DNA of 64,000 bases from Paenibacillus faecis (GCF_008084145.1 NZ_VSDO01000001.1:1440840-1504839), one strand, 5' to 3'. Numbered from the stretch's first letter, positions 53,046 through 61,034 are shown. The notes: generated from the letters alone by a model not told the origin. Program-made: numbers and translations.

Positions 53046-53066
53046 CCGCGATACCCCGCAAACCAT

Positions 53067-53121
53067 AAAAACAGGAGCCGTGCCCGTCCCTATAAGGGAT
53101 TTGGGAAAGGCTCCTGTTTTT
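53067..53121. terminator. bidirectional terminator between GH52 and diguanylate cyclase 2
   Basis: A perfect 13-bp stem (AAAAACAGGAGCC / GGCTCCTGTTTTT) has T runs on both strands. The stop codon of the cyclase gene lies in the 29-base loop. Confidence 0.9.
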
Positions 53122-54313
53122 GATTTGGCGCCATCCGGCCTCGGGCCGCACGGTTCCGGCCTTCGCGCTTGGCCTGATAAAGCGCTTCGTCCGCCGCCTT
53201 GTATAACCGGTCAAGCGTGATGCCGGGGCCCGGCACCTCCGTGATCATTCCCATACTGATCGTATAGCGGATCGCATGCTCACCCATCGTCATGTCCTGC
53301 CTGCTTCTACGTTCCCGCACCAGCTCCAGCAGCCCTTCGGCTTTGGCGTCCGCATACGCCTCTTCCGCTTCCGGCAGAAAGAGGGCGAATTCATCGCCGC
53401 CGTACCGGCCGAACAATTCCCTGTCGCCAAACTGAAGCCTGACGTTCCCGGCCAACTCTCTCAACACGGTATCGCCGACATCATGTCCAAAGGCATCGTT
53501 AATCCCTTTAAAGTTATCAAGGTCCAACAGGATAAACGTGACCGGTTTGCGGTGCTTCGCGCAATCGTCCATCAACCGCCCGGCCTCCTGGAGGAACGAG
53601 CGTCTGTTCAACGCACCGGTCAAATCGTCCCGGCTGGCCAGCTTGTACAGGTCCCGGTCGGCTTTTTCCTTGGAAATCAGCACAAATCCCGCATTTCCCA
53701 AGGTCATAATCAAATAAAGCGACAGGAACGACAATGTCTGATAAGGCCCCGGCTTGTTCACCGTCACCGGCAAGGCCGGAAAAAGGGTTAATCCGATGCG
53801 GATCAACAGACCGGCGGCCATAAGGAGATATAAATATCCCATTAAAATGCGAAGAGCCGAGCGCTTCCTGGAACCGATCATGCGGAGCGCCGGAGGAAGC
53901 AGAAAAAGCGCCACCGCCATGGACACGATAAAAATGCGGATGGATTCGTTGTTTTGCAGAAGAACGGCCAACAGATAGGCTCCCATGGAAGCCGCGATCA
54001 GCCAGCTATAGTAGCGTAACGTCCCGTGAGACCACGGATCCTCCACAATCCGCATCAGCGCCAAGGTTTCGAGCCCGACGCCGAGCAAAAAAACGAGATT
54101 CGCCGCGGCGAGAACGGCCATGGGGACGGTTCCGTCCGGGATCGCCAGCAGTGCCCAGGTGACCGTTTGGCACCCTTTTGCCGCATAAAAGATAAGATAG
54201 GAGTTATCCTTGGGTTGTTTGTAGCGGTAGGCCGTGATAAACATCATCGTAAACAAGTGGCCCAGGGAAAGCAGAATATAAACGGTTTTCATGTCCATTT
54301 TTAACAGCATCAT
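53090..54313 (-). CDS. membrane diguanylate cyclase 2 (GGDEF)
   Basis: The 407-residue protein has about seven membrane segments in the first 215 residues and a C-terminal GGDEF domain (LASRDDLTGALNRRSF, LDLDNFKGINDAFGH, FGRYGGDEFALF). The catalytic motif GGDEF is intact. The RxxD inhibition site expected five residues upstream is missing (the sequence there is QFGD), unlike cyclase 1, so product feedback may be absent. The start has no convincing ribosome site; the ATG codons at 54311, 54308, 54296 and 54290 are all possible. The gene is single. Confidence 0.9.
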   Translation of the reverse strand: MMLLKMDMKTVYILLSLGHLFTMMFITAYRYKQPKDNSYLIFYAAKGCQTVTWALLAIPDGTVPMAVLAAANLVFLLGVGLETLALMRIVEDPWSHGTLRYYSWLIAASMGAYLLAVLLQNNESIRIFIVSMAVALFLLPPALRMIGSRKRSALRILMGYLYLLMAAGLLIRIGLTLFPALPVTVNKPGPYQTLSFLSLYLIMTLGNAGFVLISKEKADRDLYKLASRDDLTGALNRRSFLQEAGRLMDDCAKHRKPVTFILLDLDNFKGINDAFGHDVGDTVLRELAGNVRLQFGDRELFGRYGGDEFALFLPEAEEAYADAKAEGLLELVRERRSRQDMTMGEHAIRYTISMGMITEVPGPGITLDRLYKAADEALYQAKREGRNRAARGRMAPNQKQEPFPNPL

Positions 54314-54390
54314 GTGCGTTAGCCACGCCTTCCCCCGAAGAAAGGATCATATTTTGATTATAATAACTGAAATTTTAGGCTTTATCGAGA

Positions 54391-54430
54391 TAAAAAAACA
54401 GGCCTCCGACATCATCGTCGAAAACCTGTT
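54391..54430 (-). terminator. terminator after the DMT permease
   Basis: On the minus strand a 14-bp stem with G-U pairs (AACAGG plus TTTTCGAC against GTCGGAGG plus CCTGTT), a 6-base loop and a run of T residues follow the permease gene. Confidence 0.85.
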
Positions 54431-54460
54431 CCTTTAATGCTCCGATTTATGTTTATCAAG

Positions 54461-55426
54461 TCAGGCCGGCGCCGGCTGGCTCTGTCTGGAAATGACGAAC
54501 AGCGAGAACCAGATCAGGATAAAGCCTACCGCCTGCGCGACGGTGACCATCTGTTGGAACGCGATCCAGTTCACCAGCACCCCTACCATCGGGAAGCTTA
54601 GTTCGGCCAGGGTAGCTACGGAAGCTTTCGTTGTCGTTAAACCTTTGTAGTAAACCAGCAGGCTGAGGAGCCCCGGCAGCAGAGCCTGACCAAGCAAATT
54701 CAGCGAAAAAGCGGCCATGCCTGAAGCCTCCGTCGGCAAATGCCACGCGGCCCCTTCATTCCAGGTCACGGCCAGCAGCAGCGGCAGCGCCAGGATGAAC
54801 CGCAGCGAGGTGACCGTCTCGTATTTCATCTGTCCGACCATCATCCGTCCCATCACCGTCGAACCGCCCCAAAGCGCGGCGGCGCCGAGCGAAAGCAGAC
54901 TGCCGACCTGGATAAAGTCGTTCCAGTGTCCGAACGGCACCGAAAAGCCGAAGGTCAACAGATACGTGCCGGCCAACGCGATAAGAAACAGCAGGGCAAA
55001 CCGGCGCGGGAGCGATTCCTTCAGCAAGAAGCGGGCCATCACGATCGCGAACAGCGGCTGAAGCTTTTGCAGCAGCAGAACGGCGTTGGCATCGCCGTGC
55101 GACAGCCCCATGGTAAACAGAATGGTGGCGATGGCGGAACCGCCCCAGGAGATGAACAACAGCGCTCCTACATGCTTCCAGCCGATTCCCTTAAGTTCTT
55201 GCCGGTTCTTCCACAAGGTCGGCGCCACGACCAGCGCGATGAGGATGTGCTCCAGTAAGACGAGCTGGGCCGAGGTGATCGACTTCAGCAAAATAAGACG
55301 AAACAGCGGATCCACGCCCCAGAGGGCGGCCCCCAAAACGACCAGCCAGAAACCGCTTCTTGCGCGGCTTCCCGAAACCGGTCGCGATGGATGGACTTGA
55401 ATTGTGGCACTTGATGCATTTTCCAT
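54461..55426 (-). CDS. DMT superfamily permease (EamA) under FMN riboswitch control, probable riboflavin transporter
   Basis: The 321-residue product has ten membrane segments in two EamA repeats (first WGVDPLFRL ... LLKESLPRRFALL, second WGGSTVMGRM ... GFILIWFSLFVISR). EamA permeases carry many substrates. The gene stands alone behind an FMN riboswitch and its terminator, which places it in the flavin regulon; the known precedents are the DMT/EamA riboflavin importers RibN and ImpX. Riboflavin uptake is therefore the likely role (inference). The ATG at 55424-55426 has AGGAG upstream; the longer frame would run into the riboswitch expression platform and is rejected. Confidence 0.88.
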   Translation of the reverse strand: MENASSATIQVHPSRPVSGSRARSGFWLVVLGAALWGVDPLFRLILLKSITSAQLVLLEHILIALVVAPTLWKNRQELKGIGWKHVGALLFISWGGSAIATILFTMGLSHGDANAVLLLQKLQPLFAIVMARFLLKESLPRRFALLFLIALAGTYLLTFGFSVPFGHWNDFIQVGSLLSLGAAALWGGSTVMGRMMVGQMKYETVTSLRFILALPLLLAVTWNEGAAWHLPTEASGMAAFSLNLLGQALLPGLLSLLVYYKGLTTTKASVATLAELSFPMVGVLVNWIAFQQMVTVAQAVGFILIWFSLFVISRQSQPAPA

Positions 55427-55462
55427 ATTCCCGACTCCTTCTTGAATATGGGGTCTACGCGA

Positions 55463-55502
55463 AAAAGCCCCCGGCATTGACATCAGTCAACATTCGGGGG
55501 CC
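55463..55502 (-). terminator. riboswitch expression-platform terminator
   Basis: On the minus strand GCCCCCG, then TTGAC / GTCAA, then CGGGGGC form a strong hairpin followed by TTTTT, between the FMN aptamer and the permease start. Ligand binding is expected to favour it. Confidence 0.88.
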
Positions 55503-55565
55503 GATCAAAATAAGCTTGCGGGGGTGGGATAATACATCCGCACCGGCACCCGCATGCCTGTGATT

Positions 55566-55710
55566 GATCTTCTCCCATCCGGACTTTACCGTCGGCCCTG
55601 GAGTCGCACCAGGTCAGTCCCCGTCCCTTAGGGAACGGAGAGTCGCGGGCTAAATCATCGATCCGATGATCATCACCGCCGGTCAGGAATTTCACCTTAC
55701 CCCGAAGATC
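55566..55710 (-). promoter_or_regulatory. FMN riboswitch (RFN element)
   Basis: The minus strand shows the RFN consensus in order: P1 GATCTTC closing with GAAGATC, AAGGTGAAATTCCTGACCGG, CGGTGATGATC, AGCCCGCGA, CCTGGTGCGACTCCAGGGCC and GACGGTAAAGTCCGGATGGG. All conserved junction blocks are present. It lies upstream of the DMT permease with a terminator between, a transcriptional off-switch arrangement. Confidence 0.97.
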
Positions 55711-55840
55711 CATATTCATTTAAATTTTAATTTAATGGGTTGATTTCATAGTACTTCAGCAGCTTATGAAACTCTGTAACAAACGTCACAACGCAAGTTG
55801 TTCGGCCGTGAAATCCGAAATGAAAAACTCATTTGCGATC

Positions 55841-55869
55841 ATTATAACACTATTTCAGCAATTTTGTAA
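55841..55869 (-). promoter_or_regulatory. promoter of the riboswitch-permease unit
   Basis: On the minus strand TTACAA and TATAAT are 17 bp apart, with an extended -10 (TGTTATAAT). It lies upstream of the aptamer, just past the end of metQ. Confidence 0.55.
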
Positions 55870-55892
55870 TCTACTATTTTTTTTATAGTGGA

Positions 55893-56759
55893 TTACTCAA
55901 AGGCTGGAATAGCGATTTCACTGTAGTTCTTTTCCAGAAACTGTTTTACTTCCGGACTCGAAATGGCTTTGGCCAGTTTTTGGATCGCCTCGGAATCCTT
56001 GTTGTCCTCGCGGGCAACCAGTGTGATGGCAAACGCGGAATCCGTCGTTTCCGTCAGCAGCGCGTCCTTTTTGGGCGTCAGACCGAGCGGGCTTGCATAG
56101 GCCGGTGTCATAAGAACCAGGTCGGCGTCGTCCAGCATCCGGGCGAGCATAAGCAAATCAACTTCTTCAAATTTGAAGTTTTTCGGGTTTTCCGTAATGT
56201 CAGCTACCGTGGCTTGAATTCCTACGCCTTCCTTCAGCTTGAGGATTCCCGCTTTCTCCAGCATGACCAGCGAACGCCCCGTATTCGACGGGTCGTTGGC
56301 GATTGCGATGGTCGCCCCCTCAGGCAGTTCATCCATGCTCTTGTACCGCTTGGAATACGCCCCATAAACGGCGTGATAGACCGGCTGAACGGCTGTGAGC
56401 TTGCTGCCTGTGCTCTCATTATATTGCTCCATGTAAGGAACGTGCTGGAAAAAGTTGGCGTCGACTTCCTTGTTCGCCAGCGCGTCGTTCGGCTGGATGT
56501 TGTCGGACAGCACAACCAGTTCCAGATTGACGCCTTCCTTCTGAAGCTGCGGCTTGATCAGTTCCAAAATTTCCGTCATCGGCGGAATCAGCGTTGCCAC
56601 TTTCAGGGTCACGGCCTGTTTGCCGGACGCTTTCGCGGTGGAGGAAGTGCTCCCCTGTTCCGCGGTTCCTTTCTCCGCGGCACCGCCGGTGTTGCTGCCG
56701 CAACCCGCAGTAATGATCATGATCAGGGCTACGAGCCCAAGCATCCATTTTCTGTTCAT
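55893..56759 (-). CDS. metQ: methionine-binding lipoprotein MetQ (NlpA family)
   Basis: The 288-residue protein has a lipoprotein signal peptide (lipobox TAGC, cysteine near residue 20) and a MetQ/NlpA fold with LELVVLSDNIQPNDALANKEVDANFFQHVPYM and IAIANDPSNTGRSL, typical of methionine-binding proteins. It delivers D/L-methionine to MetNI. The ATG at 56757-56759 is chosen because AAGGAAGG is nine bases upstream; the ATG three codons earlier abuts that site. It is separated from metI by 352 bp that hold an R3 repeat, so its message may be uncoupled from metNI. A stem-loop overlaps its stop codon (55867-55895). Confidence 0.94.
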   Translation of the reverse strand: MNRKWMLGLVALIMIITAGCGSNTGGAAEKGTAEQGSTSSTAKASGKQAVTLKVATLIPPMTEILELIKPQLQKEGVNLELVVLSDNIQPNDALANKEVDANFFQHVPYMEQYNESTGSKLTAVQPVYHAVYGAYSKRYKSMDELPEGATIAIANDPSNTGRSLVMLEKAGILKLKEGVGIQATVADITENPKNFKFEEVDLLMLARMLDDADLVLMTPAYASPLGLTPKKDALLTETTDSAFAITLVAREDNKDSEAIQKLAKAISSPEVKQFLEKNYSEIAIPAFE

Positions 56760-56824
56760 CTCCAACATCCTTCCTTTTTGCGCTTTGTTTTTGTGAATAA
56801 GTGAATAAAGGACTTTTGCGCCGC

Positions 56825-57023
56825 AATAAGGGTCTTTTGAGGCGCTATTTTGTCGAATTTGGCTAGTTGGGACGAAATAGCAGCATTTTGGGATCTTATT
56901 TTTGAAAAAAGCCGGCTAGACCTTCATATTTGGGCCCGCCGCGGGGAAATAAGGCCCTTTTTGACCGCTATTCTTCCGGGAAAGCCGAATCGGGCCGAAA
57001 TAACGGCCCAAATGGCCGCTAAT
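56825..57023 (-). repeat. R3 dispersed repeat, full copy 2, inside the metNIQ operon
   Basis: Read on the minus strand, the four 25-bp dyads are centred (plus coordinates) at 57011, 56960, 56888 and 56837, spacing 51-72-51, identical to copy 1 at 14.7 kb. It fills the gap between metI and metQ, which holds no gene. Confidence 0.88.
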
Positions 57024-57111
57024 CCCGGTTCCGGCGATCAAAGGGCCATTAGAAGGCACGTTCCCCGATTTGAGCGGAAGGAGCCGGCTTGCTGCCGCGC
57101 CGCTTCTAGCG

Positions 57112-57792
57112 TTATCTTTTGTCCAGCCATCGGGAAATCCGGCTTCCGGCAAACTGTATGAGCTGAACCAGCACAATCATCAGAACGATGACCGCGGCCA
57201 TCAACTCCGTTTCGAAGCGCTGATATCCGTAGCGGATGGCAAAATCGCCGACTCCGCCGCCGCCCACGACTCCCATCACCGTGGAATAGGAAATAAAGCT
57301 GATCGTCGAAGTAGTGAGGCCGAGTACTAGTCCGGAACGGGCTTCCACGTATAGAAATTTCATGACGACCTCCAGCTTGGAAGCCCCCATCGAAAGAGCG
57401 GCCCCGACCACGCCGCGCGGAACTTCAACCAGAGACTGCTCCACCTGTCTCGCATAGATGGCAATGGAGACCACGCCCAGGGGGACGGAAGCCGCCAAGG
57501 TTCCGATCGCCGTTCCTACGAGCAGCCGGGTCAGCGGAATCATGAATACGACGAGCAGCAAAAACGGAAAGGAACGGACCACATTCACAAATCCGTTCAG
57601 CAGCGCGGACCACGTCCGATTCTCGTAAAGCTGCCCCTTAGCCGTCAGAAACAGCATCGTGCCGAGCGGGAGGCCGAGCAATACGGCGGCGGCCACAGAG
57701 ATCCCCACCATGAGAAAGGTCTCTCCGACGGCCTCAGCGATCTGGGTCCGAAACTGCATCACCTTCTCGGCCATCAAGGCGAAGTCAAACAT
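57112..57792 (-). CDS. metI: methionine ABC transporter permease MetI
   Basis: The 226-residue membrane protein has five segments and the MetI-type sequence RSFPFLLLVVFMIPLTRLL and EAA-like loop EVPRGVVGAALSMGASKLEVVMKFLY, ending GSRISRWLDKR. It forms the channel for methionine with MetN. The ATG at 57790-57792 overlaps the end of metN by 8 bp and has GGGGAGG upstream; the longer frame into metN is rejected. Confidence 0.94.
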   Translation of the reverse strand: MFDFALMAEKVMQFRTQIAEAVGETFLMVGISVAAAVLLGLPLGTMLFLTAKGQLYENRTWSALLNGFVNVVRSFPFLLLVVFMIPLTRLLVGTAIGTLAASVPLGVVSIAIYARQVEQSLVEVPRGVVGAALSMGASKLEVVMKFLYVEARSGLVLGLTTSTISFISYSTVMGVVGGGGVGDFAIRYGYQRFETELMAAVIVLMIVLVQLIQFAGSRISRWLDKR

Positions 57793-58546
57793 GGGCCTCC
57801 CCTCCCTCTCCAAGCAGTTGTTCCCGATAGGACAACTTGGGGCGGGAACTTTCCGCCGGAGTCCGGCGCGGCAAAGCAAAACCGTCGACCAGCCTGCCAC
57901 GTTCCATGACGGACACCTCATGACAGAGTTCCTTCACAACCTCCATCTCATGGGTCACAATGACGATCGTCACCCCGAGCGTCGTGTTGATGTGCCGGAG
58001 CACCGCGAGAATTTCCGAGGTGGTGTCCGGGTCCAGAGAGGAAGTCGGCTCATCGCACAGCAGCACGGCCGGCCGGTGGGCCAGGGCCCGGGCGATCGCC
58101 ACCCGCTGCTTTTGCCCGCCGCTGAGCCGGGCCGGGTATTGATCCGCTTTGTCCTCCAGTCCGACAAACCGGAGGCACTCCAGCACGCGCTCCCGCCGCT
58201 GCGTTCTTCCCGTACCGGCCAGTTCCAGCGGTACCGCCACGTTGCCGCTCACGGTGCGGTTATGCAGCAAATGAAACTGCTGAAATACCATGCCGATCGA
58301 GCGGCGGGCGATGCGCAGTTTGGCTTCGGGCAGCGCGGTCAGGTCCTGGCCTAGCGCGACAACCCCGCCTTCATCCGGCGGCTCGAGCAGATTCATCATC
58401 CTGAGCAGGGTCGATTTCCCCGCCCCGCTCGGGCCGATAATGCCGTGAATCGTTCCGCCCCGAACGGTCAGGGACACCCGGTCGACGGCTTTGAAACCTC
58501 CGGTACCCGATCCGTAACTTTTGCTGACTTTATGAAGCGATATCAT
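57785..58546 (-). CDS. metN: methionine ABC transporter ATPase MetN
   Basis: The 253-residue ATPase has Walker A GPSGAGKST, Q-loop VFQQFHLLHNRTV, signature LSGGQKQR, Walker B VLLCDEPTSSLDPDT and switch His VTHEMEVVKELC. It is short: it ends about 90 residues before the usual MetN length, so the C-terminal NIL (ACT-like) regulatory domain that gives methionine trans-inhibition is missing. The start ATG has a GGGGG site. It leads metNIQ; I find no S-box or T-box in the 270 bp upstream. Confidence 0.92.
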   Translation of the reverse strand: MISLHKVSKSYGSGTGGFKAVDRVSLTVRGGTIHGIIGPSGAGKSTLLRMMNLLEPPDEGGVVALGQDLTALPEAKLRIARRSIGMVFQQFHLLHNRTVSGNVAVPLELAGTGRTQRRERVLECLRFVGLEDKADQYPARLSGGQKQRVAIARALAHRPAVLLCDEPTSSLDPDTTSEILAVLRHINTTLGVTIVIVTHEMEVVKELCHEVSVMERGRLVDGFALPRRTPAESSRPKLSYREQLLGEGGEAHV

Positions 58547-58765
58547 CGGTCTACTGCCCCCTACGAATCAACCAAAAGTTGTATCAATATTTCTCAAACA
58601 CTGTTACAATGCATAAATCCCCTTGATTATAGACTATTTTTAATACTGTGTCACCAAAAACAGTTTGTTATTACACAACTTATGGAAAGTAAAAACATAT
58701 TCCTGCATGATCATGCCTGTATTCTAAGGAATAATCGTAACTTTGCGAGGAGATTAAGAAATATG

Positions 58766-58791
58766 AAAAAAGAGAGCTCTCGCTCTCTTTT
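58766..58791. terminator. terminator-like hairpin between metN and the SDR gene
   Basis: AAAAAAGAGAGC and GCTCTCTTTTTT form a perfect 12-bp stem with a very short loop and T runs on both strands. The nearest gene reading into it is the minus-strand SDR at 59375-60136, about 580 bases away. Confidence 0.75.
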
Positions 58792-58858
58792 TTGGGTTAT
58801 CTTTCCTTTTTTAACGGCTGAAGAACATGGCGACGACCATGTTGAGCTTATCCGCCGA

Positions 58859-58925
58859 CTTAACGGCCTTTTGGGGAGCTATTTCACGCCAAGAAGCCAA
58901 ATTCGACATAATCGCGCCCCGTATG
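58859..58925 (+). repeat. R3 repeat, partial copy (third and fourth dyads)
   Basis: The stretch aligns with the 3' half of R3 (GGCCTTTT...GCTATTTCACGCC, then GCCAAATTCGACATAAT), and lies back to back with R1 copy C. Confidence 0.6.
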
Positions 58926-58957
58926 ACCGTTCTCCAATTGCTTGATGCAATTCTAGT

Positions 58958-59294
58958 GCCCCATTCATGAGACAATGCGGATAACATAAAATTCCTGCAT
59001 AAATGCATGTTTTTTTCTTGTTGGGAACAGAAATTTCAAAATTCCTGCAATTCTGCAGGAATTTCCGACGAAACCGGCTCTTTTCTCTAAAATCGCTAGA
59101 AATTCCTGCAGATTTGCATCTTTTTTCGCATTCCCTCTGAGATCGGCTTAAATACCTGCAGATTTGCATCTTTTTGGAGTTGGAAGGGTTGGAAAGTAGG
59201 CTAGAAACCTTGATCGCCTTGACCGTAGGTGGCTAAATACGTTTTGGATGTCCATGGGCGTGAGATGGCATACTTGATGTCTGAAGAGACACTA
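58958..59294 (-). repeat. R1 dispersed repeat, copy C
   Basis: On the minus strand it begins with the same 5' box as copy B (TGTCTCTTCAGACATCAAG, 59273-59294 region) and carries the four TGCA-type dyads centred at 59162.5, 59112.5, 59051.5 and 59001.5, spacing 50-61-50. Dyad 3 again forms a 9-bp stem (ATTCCTGCA / TGCAGGAAT). It lies downstream of the minus-strand SDR gene in the same orientation. The rest of the gap 58547-59374 holds no gene I can support. Confidence 0.87.
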
Positions 59295-59374
59295 GTGGTT
59301 TTCAAAACGAAAAGCGGTTGACATCCCTTCCGTTTAGAGGGGGCATCGGAGTACCCCCTTCCTCCACCGGAAGT

Positions 59375-60136
59375 TTATATCGCCGGCATCACATTCCCGC
59401 CATTGACGGGAATATAGGCTCCGGTAATAAACGAAGCCAGGTCCGAAGCCAGAAACGCGACCGCGTTGGCGATGTCCTGATCCTCGCCCCGGCGCTTCAT
59501 CGGCACCTGGGCAATATAAGCGGCATCGTGCAGTTCGGCTTCGCCGCGGTCTTTTTCGCTGATCGTCCATCCCGGCGCCACCTGGTTAACCGTGATTTGA
59601 TGGGGGCCGACCTCCTTGGCCAGTACGCGGTAAACTCCGTCCATGCCTCGTTTGCCCGCCGTATACGCCGATTGGTGCGGGAAATTCTGCATGGCGCATT
59701 CCGTGTTGATTCCGATCATCCGCCCCCTCCCTTTTTCGATCATGGCCGGAATAAACGCCTTGGCCAAAAAAACGCTCTGCAAGACGCAGGAATCGAATTG
59801 GCTGACATAATCCTCGACCGGCTGCTCCAACACGGACTTCCACTCATACTGGACGACCGCGTTGGCCACAACGATGTCCGGATTTCCGAGTTTGGCCCGA
59901 ATTAGCTCCCGCATTTCCCGAACGCCCTCCTCACGGGTGATGTCCGCCTGCACGATCATCGCTTCCCCGCCCGCCTTCGTAATTTCATCCATTAACTCCT
60001 GCGCCTTCGCTTCATTGCTCATATAATGGATCGCCACTTTGGCTCCGCACCGGGAGAGCGTTCGGGCCATCACGCGTCCAAGCTGACCGGTCGCACCGGT
60101 AATCAACACAATTTTCCCCGTTAAATCTATATTCAT
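59375..60136 (-). CDS. short-chain dehydrogenase/reductase (SDR) with atypical catalytic site
   Basis: The 253-residue protein has the SDR cofactor motif TGATGQLG, the catalytic Tyr and Lys in SAYTAGK, and the C-terminal GAYIPVNGGNVMPAI. The Ser normally 13 residues before the Tyr is replaced by Thr (INTECAM), and the NAG motif reads NAV, so activity may be altered. The upstream region has a palindrome overlapping its predicted -35 box, suggesting repression. Substrate unknown. Confidence 0.85.
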   Translation of the reverse strand: MNIDLTGKIVLITGATGQLGRVMARTLSRCGAKVAIHYMSNEAKAQELMDEITKAGGEAMIVQADITREEGVREMRELIRAKLGNPDIVVANAVVQYEWKSVLEQPVEDYVSQFDSCVLQSVFLAKAFIPAMIEKGRGRMIGINTECAMQNFPHQSAYTAGKRGMDGVYRVLAKEVGPHQITVNQVAPGWTISEKDRGEAELHDAAYIAQVPMKRRGEDQDIANAVAFLASDLASFITGAYIPVNGGNVMPAI

Positions 60137-60276
60137 TCTGATGATCTCCTCTCTTGGCTAGGGTCCCCGGATCCATGTCCAAATGGGGCCATCCCTTGGC
60201 TGCCGTGCTTTTGATACATTTCTGCATGCGCTTTCCTGAATCCTGCACGCACCATCAATCGAATAACAAGAATGGC

Positions 60277-60306
60277 ATTATGACAAAAATATTTTATATT
60301 TTGCAA
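60277..60306 (-). promoter_or_regulatory. candidate promoter of the SDR gene
   Basis: TTGCAA (60301-60306) and CATAAT (60277-60282) on the minus strand are 18 bp apart, 141 bp upstream of the SDR start. Confidence 0.4.
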
Positions 60307-60319
60307 TATATATATTGCA
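60302..60319. promoter_or_regulatory. perfect 18-bp palindrome between divergent genes, operator candidate
   Basis: TGCAATATATATATTGCA is a perfect palindrome. Its left half lies in the -35 region of the SDR promoter and its right half in a possible plus-strand promoter (TTGCAT, 17 bp, TACTAT at 60338-60343) for the membrane-protein operon, so one regulator could control both. Confidence 0.5.
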
Positions 60320-60379
60320 TTTTGTCTAGTATAGTATTACTATTAAGCCAACAAGAAAACGCGATTTCCCTTCACAAAG

Positions 60380-60470
60380 CAGGTAAAAGGTAGCACACAG
60401 CACGTAGTATATAGCACACAACAGTTAGTACGTAAAAGTTAGCACGTAACACGCAACTCACTAACCATCC
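60380..60470 (+). repeat. short degenerate repeats (TAGCACAC / AGTACGTAA words)
   Basis: The leader of the membrane-protein gene holds several diverged copies of words like TAGCACACAGCACGTA and TTAGTACGTAA. No regular period is clear. Confidence 0.4.
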
Positions 60471-60502
60471 CAACATGCGAATTTGCGAAAGGAGTTCACT
60501 AT

Positions 60503-61012
60503 ATGAACTGGTTCAACAGAAACAAACTGACGGACGAACGTATCGTCAACTTAAAAAATCAAATTTACAGGGAAGCCTATCTCCTCATCACGATCATCTG
60601 CTCCGCGTCCATTATCCTGAAGATTTTTCTTCAGGAAGACCCTTCCACCCTAACGGAAGTCATAGTGTTATTGGCCGGCGGTATTTACTACGGAGTCCGC
60701 AGCGTCATGCTCGGCATCTACTCCGAGGAAGTGGAAGTCCATGACCGGGAGAGCAAGACCCCCTACAGCCGGAAAACTGTATGGTCCGGGCTCGCGATCG
60801 GCCTGGGGATCGCCCTCTTTTTCGGAATCCGCAGCGCGCTGCTTTACGGAAAAAGTGATCTACAGACCCAAGTCTGGTATTTCTTCCTGGTCTTTGCGGT
60901 CTCCCTCATCATTTACCTGCCGTTTTTTATCGCCTTTCAGGTGACCGTCCATCACTGGGCCAACAAGGCGAGCAAGAAATTTGCGGAAAGCGATCTGCGC
61001 GATCCTGAATAA
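60503..61012 (+). CDS. four-TM membrane protein paired with XRE regulator (DUF6773-like)
   Basis: The 169-residue product has two pairs of membrane segments (about 28-45, 52-70, 92-112, 122-147) and charged ends. This layout, directly upstream of a short XRE regulator, is common in Firmicutes and often annotated DUF6773; no function is established. The start has AAAGGAG with good spacing. The two genes are 22 bp apart and form an operon. Confidence 0.75.
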   Translation: MNWFNRNKLTDERIVNLKNQIYREAYLLITIICSASIILKIFLQEDPSTLTEVIVLLAGGIYYGVRSVMLGIYSEEVEVHDRESKTPYSRKTVWSGLAIGLGIALFFGIRSALLYGKSDLQTQVWYFFLVFAVSLIIYLPFFIAFQVTVHHWANKASKKFAESDLRDPE

Positions 61013-61034
61013 GAGAGAAGGTAGGGAATAGCGC

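Noticed and set aside
58547..58800. Possible S-box or T-box leader of metN
   Set aside because: None of the conserved SAM-I riboswitch or T-box blocks is visible on the minus strand.
58763..58945. 60-codon frame with AGGAGA before its ATG and a stretch recalling PTS EIIA proteins
   Set aside because: Its first codons form the terminator-like hairpin and its second half is R3 repeat sequence, so the resemblance is probably accidental.
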